Part shown: positions 10,310 to 18,558 of the stretch, one piece after another
How positions within the stretch are numbered: the stretch's first letter is position 1
How the letters are laid out: each line of letters begins with the position of its first letter
DNA from: Bacteroidales bacterium
GTDB lineage: Bacteria; Bacteroidota; Bacteroidia; Bacteroidales; GCA-2748055
Direction: 5' to 3'
Assembly (NCBI GenBank): GCA_029210585.1
Contig: JARGFP010000003.1
Coordinates: forward strand, 62,001 to 126,000
DNA: 64,000 bases
The notes under the pieces: generated by a model
Databases searched by the model: none
Told to the model about the DNA's origin: nothing
Seen by the model: the letters and a program-made list of their open reading frames with translations, nothing else
Position numbers and translations under genes: made by a program

Positions 10310-10811
10310 TTACTTTCGTTCAGAAAGTACCTCGGATTCGTAGCGTTGAATTTCAGTGATCAGGTCCTCCCCCACGGCCACACCCTCCTGCAGGCAATAG
10401 TAATCCCAGACAGCACCAAACGGTTTTGTCCTGAGTTCTTCCCGCATGGCCAGGCGCTCGAAAAGCCTGCCTGATTCTTCGTAAGTCTTCAATTTTCCGG
10501 TGGGTTCCAGCAAAGCGATCATGAAGGCTTTTTTTGCGGCGCGTGTTCCCACTACATATGCACCAATGCGATTGATCGAGGCGTCGAAGAAATCCAGCCC
10601 GATGTTGACCCGGTCCAGGTAATTGCCCCGCACCGATCCTGAACAGTTTGCTTTCCACGGCATCTTTCATATGAGCTGCTGGATATTCGACAGCCATCGC
10701 CTCGTCCAGCGATGCTTTCAGAATGGCCCTGTGACCGTTGCGGTCAACCGGTGTGTCCTTGGAGCCATCGGGGATCCAGGTATTGTGTACACATGGTGTG
10801 CCCAGCTGCCT
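10310..10811 (-). pseudogene. rhaA: L-rhamnose isomerase gene remnant (rhaA), 5' truncated, internally deleted and frameshifted
   Basis: Two reading frames on the minus strand carry pieces of RhaA, the enzyme converting L-rhamnose to L-rhamnulose. The first piece (about 10805 down to 10641) begins abruptly at LGTPCVHNTWIPDGSKDT and runs to MKDAVESKLF. The second (about 10633 down to 10310), in another frame, gives VRGNYLDRVNIGLDFFDASI, then FGAVWDYYC and the normal C-terminus. In intact RhaA these pieces are separated by roughly 85-90 residues that contain most metal-binding residues, so the junction near 10637 is an internal deletion that also shifts frame. The N-terminal part, some 170 residues, is missing altogether. 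The product cannot be active. The remnant supports a rhamnose-containing substrate for the neighbouring PUL. Confidence 0.87.
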
Positions 10812-10814
10812 GCC

Positions 10815-10934
10815 GATTTCAGTATTAAGGAGATATGTTATCAACTGGGTTTCAGCTCCGTTCATTATTTCAGTCGTTATTTCAAGAAGAAGACGGGGCT
10901 CAGTCCGGGCGAACTGCGGCAAAAATTTGCATAA
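10815..10934 (+). pseudogene. AraC-family regulator remnant (C-terminal helix-turn-helix only)
   Basis: The last 38 codons of the plus-strand frame ending at 10934 read FSIKEICYQLGFSSVHYFSR, YFKKKTGLSPGELR and a stop. This is the second helix-turn-helix and C-terminus of an AraC-family regulator. Upstream of about 10812 the same frame is merely the antisense of the rhamnose isomerase remnant, so the regulator has lost everything but its end. The geometry (regulator rightward, rhaA leftward, both missing their 5' parts and abutting within about 10 bp) indicates one deletion across a shared divergent promoter region. Confidence 0.82.
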
Positions 10935-10977
10935 CTTTTCCAGGATGAGAGGCTGCTGCTGCACATATCATTTGTAC

Positions 10978-11011
10978 AAAAAAGTCCGGCCACATGTGAC
11001 TGTGACCGGAC
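10978..11011 (-). terminator. Intrinsic terminator after the DUF4382 gene
   Basis: Arms at 10984-10993 and 11002-11011 (GTCCGG...CCGGAC and CACA...TGTG, with one C/A mismatch) enclose a short loop. Read on the minus strand the hairpin is followed by six T residues (complement of 10978-10983). It lies 27 bp past the stop of the minus-strand DUF4382 gene. Confidence 0.75.
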
Positions 11012-11037
11012 CTGAATTTGCTGCAATTCGTACTTAA

Positions 11038-11814
11038 TCAATCATTTACAAGAAAAATGGTGTCCAGTTGGGTTACCTCACCGAGGCTAACCTCAACATC
11101 TTCAACAGCGACGGAATCCAATGCTGCAGGTTGAATATACAAATCGTACATACCTGCTGCAAGTCCTCCGATTAGGAATTTACCGGAGATCGTATCGGCA
11201 AAGGTTCCCACGGTGTCGTCGTCTGCCGAAATGCTCATGACGTAAGCATTGCTGTTCGCCGGATCCACCACGCCTTTGATGGCGCCACTAATGCTTTCTG
11301 TGTAGGTCCGGATCACCGGTTTCAGGATGAATTTCCCATTCCCTGTCTCAACGATGGAACGTGCTGCATCAAAATCAATCCACAGGTCATATACCAGTCC
11401 TGCCATCAGTTCGGCGTTGACCAGGAACTTCAAACCTGAGGTTTGTGCAGATGGGGTTTTCAGGTCGTAATACACGCCATCTTTTTTCACCTGGTTGTTT
11501 TCGCCGAGGACCAGCCGCATCTGCGAGATGGTTCCGGTGGGCAGGGTTTCCTCTGCCAGCAAGGTATCCAGTCCGTTGGTGAAATCGAGCAGGTTATATA
11601 CACCTGCATTTACAACTTCAAGCGATTTCCAGCTGCCTGAATCTGTTTCACTGGTAAGGTGGTACATGACATCTACGACGTCAATCAGCACTTCCTCATA
11701 TGCGGCAGGGGCATCTGTCAGGTGTACCTTTAACACGGCATCACCTTTGGTATCAGTTTCTGAGCATGCTGCGCCCAGGATTGCAATAAATATTCCTAAA
11801 ACTACTTTTTTCAT
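11038..11814 (-). CDS. DUF4382 domain-containing lipoprotein
   Basis: Predicted lipoprotein of 258 residues. The signal peptide has a lipobox ending at Cys17 (LGAACSE). The rest matches the DUF4382 pattern: VLKVHLTDAPAAYEEVLIDV at the start of the mature domain, VYNLLDFTNG, LPTGTISQMRLVL, then a FILKPVIRTY strand and a short C-terminal Ig- or transthyretin-like module (SGAIKGVVDP...YDLYIQP). The biochemical role of DUF4382 is unknown; members are typically surface lipoproteins. It is transcribed alone on the minus strand, with a clear terminator at 10978-11011 and a 200-bp spacer from the next upstream gene. Confidence 0.88.
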   Translation of the reverse strand: MKKVVLGIFIAILGAACSETDTKGDAVLKVHLTDAPAAYEEVLIDVVDVMYHLTSETDSGSWKSLEVVNAGVYNLLDFTNGLDTLLAEETLPTGTISQMRLVLGENNQVKKDGVYYDLKTPSAQTSGLKFLVNAELMAGLVYDLWIDFDAARSIVETGNGKFILKPVIRTYTESISGAIKGVVDPANSNAYVMSISADDDTVGTFADTISGKFLIGGLAAGMYDLYIQPAALDSVAVEDVEVSLGEVTQLDTIFLVND

Positions 11815-12017
11815 ACTTTTTCCTGTTTAAAATTCATATTGGTTTTTGTATTTCATCTCATTCATGAACTGATGACCGTAAGTATCCGGAAAGCCCGGGA
11901 TGATCCAAAAGGTTTTGAATACCTGAAGTTCTCTGAATCCCGGAAATCCCGGCAGGTCAGGTCATCAGGTCCCCTTTGCTTTTGTCGGGGTGTGACGTTT
12001 CGGTCCGCCAATACCCA

Positions 12018-12506
12018 TCAGGCATTTTCTTTAAAGAAATTCCTGATGCTTTCGCCGAGATCGTTGAAGTCGTGTTTCAGTTCCTCCCTGAATTCAACTG
12101 CCTTCTCTTCGGTGGTTTCACCAAGCACCTTAAGTTTGGACTCAATCCTGACCGCCTGCTGTTCCAGGCTGTCGATTGCGGTGCGGGTGGACTCGCTGAT
12201 CTCTTCACCTGCGGCTTCTGCCTGGTTTTCGAAAGCATTGAGCCTGCCCTTGAACCCGGTAATGACCTCTTCAGCTTCGGCTTTGAATGATGCAGTTTCC
12301 TCTGATGTCAGTTGTTCGATCTCGGTTCCGACATCTTTTAACTCTGCTTTCAATGCTTCCAGGTTTTCGGAGCGGTCCGATACATTATTTTCCATTTGAT
12401 TTTCATCGCCTTCAGATCCGTCCTGCTGGTTGCAGGCAGTGAATGATGTGAATGAAATTGCGATTACCGTGACTATACTAAATAAAGCTTTCTTTTTCAT
12501 GATCAT
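12018..12506 (-). CDS. Small coiled-coil lipoprotein of unknown function
   Basis: A 162-residue protein with a lipoprotein signal (TSFTACNQQ, Cys25). An acidic linker is followed by a long, charged, almost uninterrupted helical region of about 110 residues (NLEALKAELKDVGTEIEQLT onward), rich in Glu/Lys/Ala with heptad-like spacing. No catalytic motif is visible. It lies 16 bp downstream of the membrane-anchored coiled-coil gene, so the two probably form one transcript and may act together at the envelope. An ATG two codons in (12500) is an equally good start. Confidence 0.75.
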   Translation of the reverse strand: MIMKKKALFSIVTVIAISFTSFTACNQQDGSEGDENQMENNVSDRSENLEALKAELKDVGTEIEQLTSEETASFKAEAEEVITGFKGRLNAFENQAEAAGEEISESTRTAIDSLEQQAVRIESKLKVLGETTEEKAVEFREELKHDFNDLGESIRNFFKENA

Positions 12507-12522
12507 GTGTTTATTATTATTG

Positions 12523-13509
12523 TTACTGTTTCGTTTCTACTACTGCGTATCGCGTGATTTTCCAGAATTCTGCAGGGTCTTTAATCTCGATGTAGGATAC
12601 AATGGTATCGTTTTCCACCATCTCGTATGATGCGGTCGGGTGTTCTGTGATCAGCTCGGCTTTTTTGGAATTGAGCATGATCCGTTGGGTTTCGGTGATC
12701 ACTACCTTTTCGAAAGGTTCTTCACTCAGGTCCGGGGTCAGTGTTTTGCTCTTCCCCAGTCCAAGGAATCCGCCTTCGCGGGTGATCAGACCTTTTTCCT
12801 CCAGTTCCTTTGCACTTCCTGTTGCAACAAATGCCTTGTTGAGTTCAGCGAACTGTGCATCCACCATCTGTTCATAGGCCTGGATATCTTGATTTTTTAT
12901 TTCTATATCCTCATGTAAGCTATCGACAACCACGTTCAGTTCAGCAAGTTTAAATTCCTTGTCGGTAAGTTCCACCTTCAGAATATTTAATGAACTGTCG
13001 CGCATCGCCAGGGTTTCCTCCAGCGACTGCACCTTATCGTTCAGTGCAGCGATTGTCACACCCGACTTATTCAGTTTATTGGTTAAATCCCTGATCCGGG
13101 CCTTGTTTTCTTCAAGCAATGTATTGATGTCCTGTATTTCTGCAAGAATGGCTTCCCTGATGTCGGGGGTAAGTTCAGGATCGTTTGATTTTTCGATCAG
13201 TGATTGTTCTTTTCCCTGTAACGCCCGCAGGTCTTCTTCAATGAGCACCATTGATTGCATCCATGCATTCACCAGGGAGTCGTGTGTAAGGAGTTGTTGG
13301 GTCAGTTCGGTTTTCTCTTCTTCCAGCCGACCGATCCTTTGATAGCCATTGTTCAGGTAATAATACGCTGCCCCACCGCCTGACAGGAGCAGGATAGCTG
13401 CAACTGCAGTAATGAGGATCACTATGTTCCTCTTGTATCCTTTTTCTGACTGGCTGCCGGATTTTTTTGCGTTTCCGCCATTCCCGGTTTGATCCATTTG
13501 ATTCTTCAT
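12523..13509 (-). CDS. Membrane-anchored coiled-coil protein, function unknown
   Basis: A 328-residue protein. A basic, Gly/Ser/Asn-rich cytoplasmic N-terminus of about 27 residues precedes one membrane helix (NIVILITAVAAILLLSGGGA, about 28-50). A periplasmic coiled coil of roughly 170 residues follows (RIGRLEEEKTELTQQL to about residue 215), then a small C-terminal domain (GGFLGLGKSKTLTPDLSEEP...EFWKITRYAVVE). Similar architecture is found in Bacteroidota proteins annotated as collagen-binding or adhesin-like, but I cannot confirm that from sequence alone. It is first in a two-gene minus-strand unit with the coiled-coil lipoprotein and lies downstream of the sigma-54 activator gene. A sigma-54-like motif is present upstream at 13548-13562. 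Confidence 0.75.
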   Translation of the reverse strand: MKNQMDQTGNGGNAKKSGSQSEKGYKRNIVILITAVAAILLLSGGGAAYYYLNNGYQRIGRLEEEKTELTQQLLTHDSLVNAWMQSMVLIEEDLRALQGKEQSLIEKSNDPELTPDIREAILAEIQDINTLLEENKARIRDLTNKLNKSGVTIAALNDKVQSLEETLAMRDSSLNILKVELTDKEFKLAELNVVVDSLHEDIEIKNQDIQAYEQMVDAQFAELNKAFVATGSAKELEEKGLITREGGFLGLGKSKTLTPDLSEEPFEKVVITETQRIMLNSKKAELITEHPTASYEMVENDTIVSYIEIKDPAEFWKITRYAVVETKQ

Positions 13510-13547
13510 TGTATATCGTTTTGGTTAAACATTCAGACCATGTTCAA

Positions 13548-13562
13548 CCAAATGGTATACCA
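13548..13562 (-). promoter_or_regulatory. Possible sigma-54 (-24/-12) promoter
   Basis: Read on the minus strand the sequence is TGGTATACCATTTGG, 39 bp ahead of the coiled-coil gene start. It fits the TGGCAC-N5-TTGC pattern with the right GG-to-TTG spacing but lacks the final C and has T at two other consensus positions. The adjacent gene encodes a sigma-54 activator. Weak evidence. Confidence 0.3.
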
Positions 13563-13650
13563 GAACACGTAAAAAATCATAAAATATTGAAAATCAGTAA
13601 TAAAGGATTGTGACATATTCGGATAACTGCCTCAAAATGAAAAATATTTA

Positions 13651-15030
13651 TCATTTTGATACAGGTGTTGGTGCTGACTTGGCACTTTTGAGCATCCTGT
13701 AGATGGTGGCTGTTCCGATGTTGAGTTTTTTTGCCACCAGTTTTACGTCGTTATTGTATTTACTGAGGTAGGAGAAGACGATGCGTTGCTCGTATTCCTT
13801 CAGGGTCAGGTCCCCTGGTATTTCGTTTTCCAGGAATTCTTCGCTGCTGAACAGGATATCGGCTTCGGAAATCTCCTCGCTGTCGGAAAGGGTAACTGCC
13901 AGTTCGATCACCGATTTTAGCTCCCTGATATTGCCCGGGAACGGGTGTCCGAGGATTTTTTTTCTTGCGCCGGCTGAGATTTTTTTGGGAGGCAGGTTGT
14001 TTTCCTCGCAGAAGGTGGTCATGAAATATTTTGCAAGAATCAATGCGTCCTTATCTCTTTCACGCAGAGGGGGGAGTTCAATGGGCAGGCCCATCAGCCG
14101 GTAGTAAAGGTCTTGTCTGAAATTGCCCTTTTTCACTTCCTGCGAAAGGTTTTTATTGGTGGCGATGATGATGCGGCAATTCACTTGTATGTCCTTGTTA
14201 CTGCCGACCCGGGTGATTTCCTTTTCCTGGAGGGCCCGCAGTAATTTTGCCTGGAACGCGATATCCATCTCCGCGATCTCATCCAGGAACAGTGTTCCGC
14301 CGTCGGCTTCTTCAAATTTTCCCTTGCGCTGAAAGGATGCACCTGTAAATGCCCCTTTTTCATGCCCGAACAATTCACTCTCCACCAGTTCTGAAGGAAT
14401 GGCGGAAACATTCACAGCGACAAAAGGTTGTGACTTCCGGTTTGAATTGTAATGGATTGCCTTGGCAACGAGCTCTTTCCCGGTCCCGGTCTCGCCTGAT
14501 ATGGAAACGTTGATATTGGTGGTCAGGGCCTTGTTGATCAGGTCATGGATGTTTTTCATCACGTCGCTTTCGCCGATGATTGTATTGCTGAACACGTACT
14601 TTTTCTGGATCTCTTTCCGCAGGGCAGTGATTTCATGCTGCAGCCCGATATGTTTTTGTATATTCTGAATGGTGTTGTGCAGCCGTTCCCTGATATCATT
14701 TGTCTTTACAATATAGTCATACGCACCTTCCTTCAGCAGTTCAACAACCACTTCAATGTCGTTCTGCTCGGAGATGAGGATGACCTGGATGTCCTTGTTC
14801 TCCTGTTTGATCCTGCGCAGGACCTCGATGCCGCTCATGTCGGGCAACCTGTAGTCGAGGGTGATCACGTCGGGTTCCTGGTGCAGTTGATCGAGGCAAT
14901 CGCGGCCCGAAAAGAAACTTTCGATCTGGTAATCAGGATTCAGGGAAAGGTTGTGTACCAGCAGCCTGTTGTACCAGTCATTGTCTTCAACGATAAATAT
15001 TTTAAGCGGTTGGTTGCTCATAGGTTTCAT
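13651..15030 (-). CDS. Sigma-54-dependent response regulator (NtrC family)
   Basis: A 459-residue transcriptional activator. The receiver domain (residues about 8-125) has acidic pocket IVEDND and phosphoacceptor Asp59 (ITLDYRLPDMSG). The AAA+ domain has Walker A GETGTGKE (179-186), the sigma-54 contact loop GAFTGA (226-231), Walker B GGTLFLDEI and an arginine-finger region PPLRERDKD. A Fis-type helix-turn-helix lies at the C-terminus (VKLVAKKLNIGTATIYRML). It should open complexes of RNA polymerase with sigma-54 when phosphorylated. It is third in an operon with the lone receiver and the hybrid kinase, which presumably feed it phosphate. An ATG at 15021 is an alternative start. Confidence 0.94.
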   Translation of the reverse strand: MKPMSNQPLKIFIVEDNDWYNRLLVHNLSLNPDYQIESFFSGRDCLDQLHQEPDVITLDYRLPDMSGIEVLRRIKQENKDIQVILISEQNDIEVVVELLKEGAYDYIVKTNDIRERLHNTIQNIQKHIGLQHEITALRKEIQKKYVFSNTIIGESDVMKNIHDLINKALTTNINVSISGETGTGKELVAKAIHYNSNRKSQPFVAVNVSAIPSELVESELFGHEKGAFTGASFQRKGKFEEADGGTLFLDEIAEMDIAFQAKLLRALQEKEITRVGSNKDIQVNCRIIIATNKNLSQEVKKGNFRQDLYYRLMGLPIELPPLRERDKDALILAKYFMTTFCEENNLPPKKISAGARKKILGHPFPGNIRELKSVIELAVTLSDSEEISEADILFSSEEFLENEIPGDLTLKEYEQRIVFSYLSKYNNDVKLVAKKLNIGTATIYRMLKSAKSAPTPVSK

Positions 15031-15060
15031 GATGTTGTATTTGCGGGGGATTGCGGAGCA

Positions 15061-17487
15061 CTATGCATTCAGTTGCTCATACTGCGCATTGAGACATTGC
15101 ACTGCGCGGTTCGTTAATGCTTCCGCTTCATCCAGTAGTATAACAATTTCACTACCGTTCTTGTTATCGGCAAGTGTCTCTATCTCCTTGAGTTTGTCCA
15201 GCAGCCGGGTAATTCTCAGGTGCCTGCTGGCTGGTGCAAGTTTGTGGGCCAGGTCTGCCACTGCTGAATAATGCTTCTTTTCGAGCTCCGACCTGATTTC
15301 CCCTAGGCCTTCCAGGGTGGAATCTTTGAACTGGTCGATCATTTCCCTTACAAACCCGGTATCGTTCCCGGAATCGCGCAGCAGCCCCGAAAGATCGGCC
15401 ATGTGCTCCACATCCTGTGATGCTGGCCGCCCTGCCTTTGCTGCCCCGGTCTCCCCATCTCCCGGTCCCCCGGTCTTCCCCTCTCCCGGTCCACCGGACT
15501 TTTCCCGTCCTGTGATGGCGTCGTACAGCTCCTCTTCCAGGAAAGGTTTTACCAGGATATGGTTGAAGAGTTCGTCCAGGTTTTCATCTGCGTGCCGGGA
15601 AATGTCCGCGGTGATGCCAATGACCACCACTTCCTGTCTTGAGCGGCCGAGTGTTTCACGGATAAATCTTGTGGCCATGATCCCGTTGATCACCGGCATT
15701 CTCACATCCATCAGGACGACATCATACGGTGTTTTTTTGATCAGTTCGATTGCTTCCAGGCCGTTCTTTGCCACATCGAAGTGAACGTTCCATTTTTCGA
15801 GGATCATTGCAATCAGGTCCTGGTTGTAGGGTTCATCGTCTGCCACGAGTATGCGCAATCCTTCCGGGAGGATTAACTGTACCGGATCTTCGCGGGAGGC
15901 CACGATCAAATCCGGATCCCCTTTTGGGAAGACGAGGTTGCAGGTAACCTTTGTGCCCGCGCCTTTCCTGCTTTCAATGTGGATCTCCCCGTTGAACAGG
16001 TCCACCAGTTTTTTCACGATGGACAATCCCAGGCCGGTACCACCGTAACGGATCGAGATATCATTATCGGCCTGGGAATATTCCTCGAAGATCTTGTCCA
16101 GCTTGGAGGATTCGATCCCCATTCCATTGTCCTTTATGACGAGCCGCAATTCCAGTTCATGTTCAGTCAGCTCCCGTGCGAAAGCCTGGACATAGATGAT
16201 TCCATTTCGGGTAAATTTAACAGCATTGTTGAGCAGGTTGTAGAGTATTTGCCGGAGCCGGTGTGTATCTCCGAACAGCACCAGGTCTTTCAGCCGGGCG
16301 GTATCCTGTTTGATCACGTTACCGTTTTTGTCGGCCATTTCGCTGAAGATCATGCATACATCGGAGATGAGGACTTCCGGTCTGAAGTGAATGTTGTTCA
16401 GCGACAGGTTCCCGGATTGTAACTTGCTGAAGTCAAGAACGTCGTTGATCAGCCTGATGAGCTGGTCTCCGGCGGCATCCACAATTTTCAGCCTGTCTTT
16501 TACCTCCCTGTCGATGGGACTGGAGAGGATCTGCTTGATGAATCCGGTGATGGCATTGAGGGGTGTGCGGATCTCGTGGCTGACATTGGCCATGAAGTGT
16601 TCTTTCGACCTGGCCAGGTCTTCGGCATCCCGGCGTGACTTAATGAGTATCTTGTTGTAGGCCTGGTTTTTGCGGATGTACTGTACCAGGATAAAGAGTC
16701 CGAATACGCCAAGCAATATTCCGAAAAGAAAAAAAGCGCCCATCAGCCGGTAGGCTTCACTGGCCAGTTGATCCACCTCCTGCTGGTTGTGTCTTTCCAG
16801 TTCGAGTTCATATTCTTCCAGCTGGGTGAGGAGGGAGATAAACGCATCGAACAGGAGGTTGCTTGTAAGCGCCAGCCTGATCTCATGTTCTGTCAGGCTG
16901 TTTTCGAACTGCCGTTCGTCGCGTTCCAGCTCTTTAAGTATTTCAATGACCTTTGCATCAGTGATCGACTGGCGCTCCCTGTTGTTAAAGAACAGCCTGT
17001 CGATGATCCGTCTCGAACTGTCCGGTACAACTCCTTCCGCCTGGATTTCGTCGGTAAGGTTCGATATCGATTTCGAAGAGGTACTGCGTTCCCAGATATT
17101 GCTCATTTCCTGCCAGAGTTCCTTCTTCTGTTCAAAAAGCATATTGATGGTGTCGATCTTCGAAGTGAACCAGATGTCTTCGGGATAGTGGGTATACAGC
17201 ACGGTGATGTTGGAGTCGATTTTCTCAGTCAGCTGATTGTAATCCCGGAGGTAGGACCTGTTGCGGGTGATCCCGTAAAGCCTGATATAGTTTTCTGCCT
17301 GCTCCATGGAAGTGGTCAGGTACCTGATCGCCGGAAGCCCGGTCTCGGCGGCCTTTTCCTGGTGAATGGTATCTACCACCTTCACCAGGCTCCTGTAGGA
17401 CAGGTACCCGCCTCCAATGATGACCGTCAGGCCGATGAAAAGCAACATTCCGATCCTTACCGGTATTGGGATCCTGGGTTTTGGCAT
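15061..17487 (-). CDS. Hybrid sensor histidine kinase with receiver and Hpt domains
   Basis: An 808-residue phosphorelay kinase. Membrane helices at about 12-31 and 245-268 bracket a helical periplasmic sensor of about 210 residues resembling CHASE3-type four-helix sensors. HisKA follows (NVSHEIRTPLNAI, His304), then HATPase (ILYNLLNNAVKFT; GGTGLGLSIVKK) and a receiver (ILVADDE; VVLMDVRMP, Asp594). A Gly/Pro/Glu linker of low complexity (about 665-700) leads to a C-terminal Hpt domain (ADLAHKLAPAS, His748). The His-Asp-His layout implies a multistep relay ending on a separate receiver, either the lone receiver upstream or the sigma-54 activator downstream. Its start lies 7 bp after the lone receiver gene. 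Confidence 0.94.
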   Translation of the reverse strand: MPKPRIPIPVRIGMLLFIGLTVIIGGGYLSYRSLVKVVDTIHQEKAAETGLPAIRYLTTSMEQAENYIRLYGITRNRSYLRDYNQLTEKIDSNITVLYTHYPEDIWFTSKIDTINMLFEQKKELWQEMSNIWERSTSSKSISNLTDEIQAEGVVPDSSRRIIDRLFFNNRERQSITDAKVIEILKELERDERQFENSLTEHEIRLALTSNLLFDAFISLLTQLEEYELELERHNQQEVDQLASEAYRLMGAFFLFGILLGVFGLFILVQYIRKNQAYNKILIKSRRDAEDLARSKEHFMANVSHEIRTPLNAITGFIKQILSSPIDREVKDRLKIVDAAGDQLIRLINDVLDFSKLQSGNLSLNNIHFRPEVLISDVCMIFSEMADKNGNVIKQDTARLKDLVLFGDTHRLRQILYNLLNNAVKFTRNGIIYVQAFARELTEHELELRLVIKDNGMGIESSKLDKIFEEYSQADNDISIRYGGTGLGLSIVKKLVDLFNGEIHIESRKGAGTKVTCNLVFPKGDPDLIVASREDPVQLILPEGLRILVADDEPYNQDLIAMILEKWNVHFDVAKNGLEAIELIKKTPYDVVLMDVRMPVINGIMATRFIRETLGRSRQEVVVIGITADISRHADENLDELFNHILVKPFLEEELYDAITGREKSGGPGEGKTGGPGDGETGAAKAGRPASQDVEHMADLSGLLRDSGNDTGFVREMIDQFKDSTLEGLGEIRSELEKKHYSAVADLAHKLAPASRHLRITRLLDKLKEIETLADNKNGSEIVILLDEAEALTNRAVQCLNAQYEQLNA

Positions 17488-17494
17488 GAAATGG

Positions 17495-17932
17495 TTACAG
17501 GTTTTTCAAATAATTTTCCACGATGATGCTGCACATCTCGGGGGTATGTTCATATTTAACAAGACTGGTATACATGTTGTTCCGGGGTTTTGCATTTCGC
17601 AGCCGGTGAATAACCTCTTCCGACTGTGACAGGATGATAATTTTCACCGTTTCATTCATCTCCAGTAATTTTCCCGACAGTTCTGTCCCGGTAATGCCTC
17701 TTCCCAGGTAATAGTCGATAAATGCGATGGTCTGCCTGTCTTTTTCCAGCACAGGATCCGCCTCCTCCAGGAAATGACCGGGATCGAATACCTGCCTGAT
17801 CCTGAGCTGGTAATTCAGGTTGATCTTTGGGTTGTGATTCAGGTCATTGAGTCGTTTTGCAAGTAAATTATTATAATAATGGTCATCCTCAAAGATCAGC
17901 ACATCGACTTCTTTCATAATCTGTCGCTCCAT
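17495..17932 (-). CDS. Stand-alone response regulator receiver protein
   Basis: A 145-residue single-domain receiver without an output domain. It has the acidic pair in LIFEDDHYY, a phosphoacceptor Asp73 in FIDYYLGRG, a Ser/Thr-type residue in IIILSQSE and a conserved Lys in LVKYEHTPE. It is first in the minus-strand operon lone receiver - hybrid kinase - sigma-54 activator. It could be an intermediate or a phosphate sink in the relay. M6 (17917) is an alternative start that matches the usual receiver N-terminus better (KEVDVLIFEDD). Confidence 0.88.
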   Translation of the reverse strand: MERQIMKEVDVLIFEDDHYYNNLLAKRLNDLNHNPKINLNYQLRIRQVFDPGHFLEEADPVLEKDRQTIAFIDYYLGRGITGTELSGKLLEMNETVKIIILSQSEEVIHRLRNAKPRNNMYTSLVKYEHTPEMCSIIVENYLKNL

Positions 17933-18086
17933 ACACTGCAGTATTTAAATTTATTGATCTGCACATATGGTTCAACAATTGTACCCCGGACTGCGCCGGC
18001 AGAGTATACGCAATATAATCAGCTACTTATAGATAACAATCCCTGGCTGTGGTTTATTGTTTTGAGAATGGATTATCAAAATGAGA

Positions 18087-18116
18087 TTGATTTCCGTTTT
18101 TGAATTTCGTACCTTG
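18087..18116 (+). promoter_or_regulatory. Bacteroidota-type promoter of the zinc-ribbon gene
   Basis: A TTG at 18087-18089 and a TACCTTG at 18110-18116, separated by 20 bp, match the TTG-N19-21-TAnnTTTG arrangement of primary-sigma promoters in this phylum. The chosen ATG lies 26 bp further on. Confidence 0.45.
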
Positions 18117-18141
18117 TACAAAACCCCAAATCCCTGGCAAC

Positions 18142-18555
18142 ATGGAAAACTATTTCATTTGTCCCCATTGCCGCGGGCATCTCAAGGTCGGGGACCGGAT
18201 CATATTCAGGGTCCGCAATCAGAAAAAGAAATGCGGACTCCTGCTGCTCTCACCGCTGATTGGTAATTACGACAGTGTGAAACACCCTAAGTTTGAATAC
18301 AGGGAGGGAGAACCCCTTGATTTTTATTGTCCGCTATGTGGCCATATCCTGAGCACCTCCATTGACGAGAATCTGATTTTCGTGGTCATGATCGACGACC
18401 AGGACGTGGAACACAATATCTATTTTTCCCGGATTGCAGGAGAGAAAAGCACCTACCAGGTGACCGGGGACCAGGTGATGGCCACAGGTGAACATTCAGG
18501 AAAGTATACGTACTTCAGTATGTCGGACCGTTTCAGGCAGTATCTGAGGCGGTAA
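18142..18555 (+). CDS. Small zinc-ribbon protein, function unknown
   Basis: A 137-residue cytoplasmic protein. Two CxxC pairs, ICPHCRG (Cys7/Cys10) and YCPLCGH (Cys63/Cys66), should form one zinc ribbon. They are separated by a basic stretch with KKKCG and a small beta-rich insert. The C-terminal half (FVVMIDDQDVEHNIYFSRI) looks like a beta-sheet domain that could bind a partner. The ATG at 18142 is preferred over the upstream in-frame start because that extension overlaps the promoter-like motif and carries no conserved-looking sequence. It is monocistronic, and convergent with the Gfo/Idh/MocA gene three bases away. Confidence 0.75.
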   Translation: MENYFICPHCRGHLKVGDRIIFRVRNQKKKCGLLLLSPLIGNYDSVKHPKFEYREGEPLDFYCPLCGHILSTSIDENLIFVVMIDDQDVEHNIYFSRIAGEKSTYQVTGDQVMATGEHSGKYTYFSMSDRFRQYLRR

Positions 18556-18558
18556 TGG

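Noticed and set aside
10623-10934. The 103-codon plus-strand frame as a complete small AraC-type protein
   Set aside because: Only the last 38 codons resemble AraC; the first part is the antisense of rhaA sequence, so it is a chance fusion at a deletion junction.
16768-17526. 252-codon plus-strand frame antisense to the hybrid kinase
   Set aside because: Overlaps the whole sensor region of a convincing kinase; composition typical of an antisense shadow.
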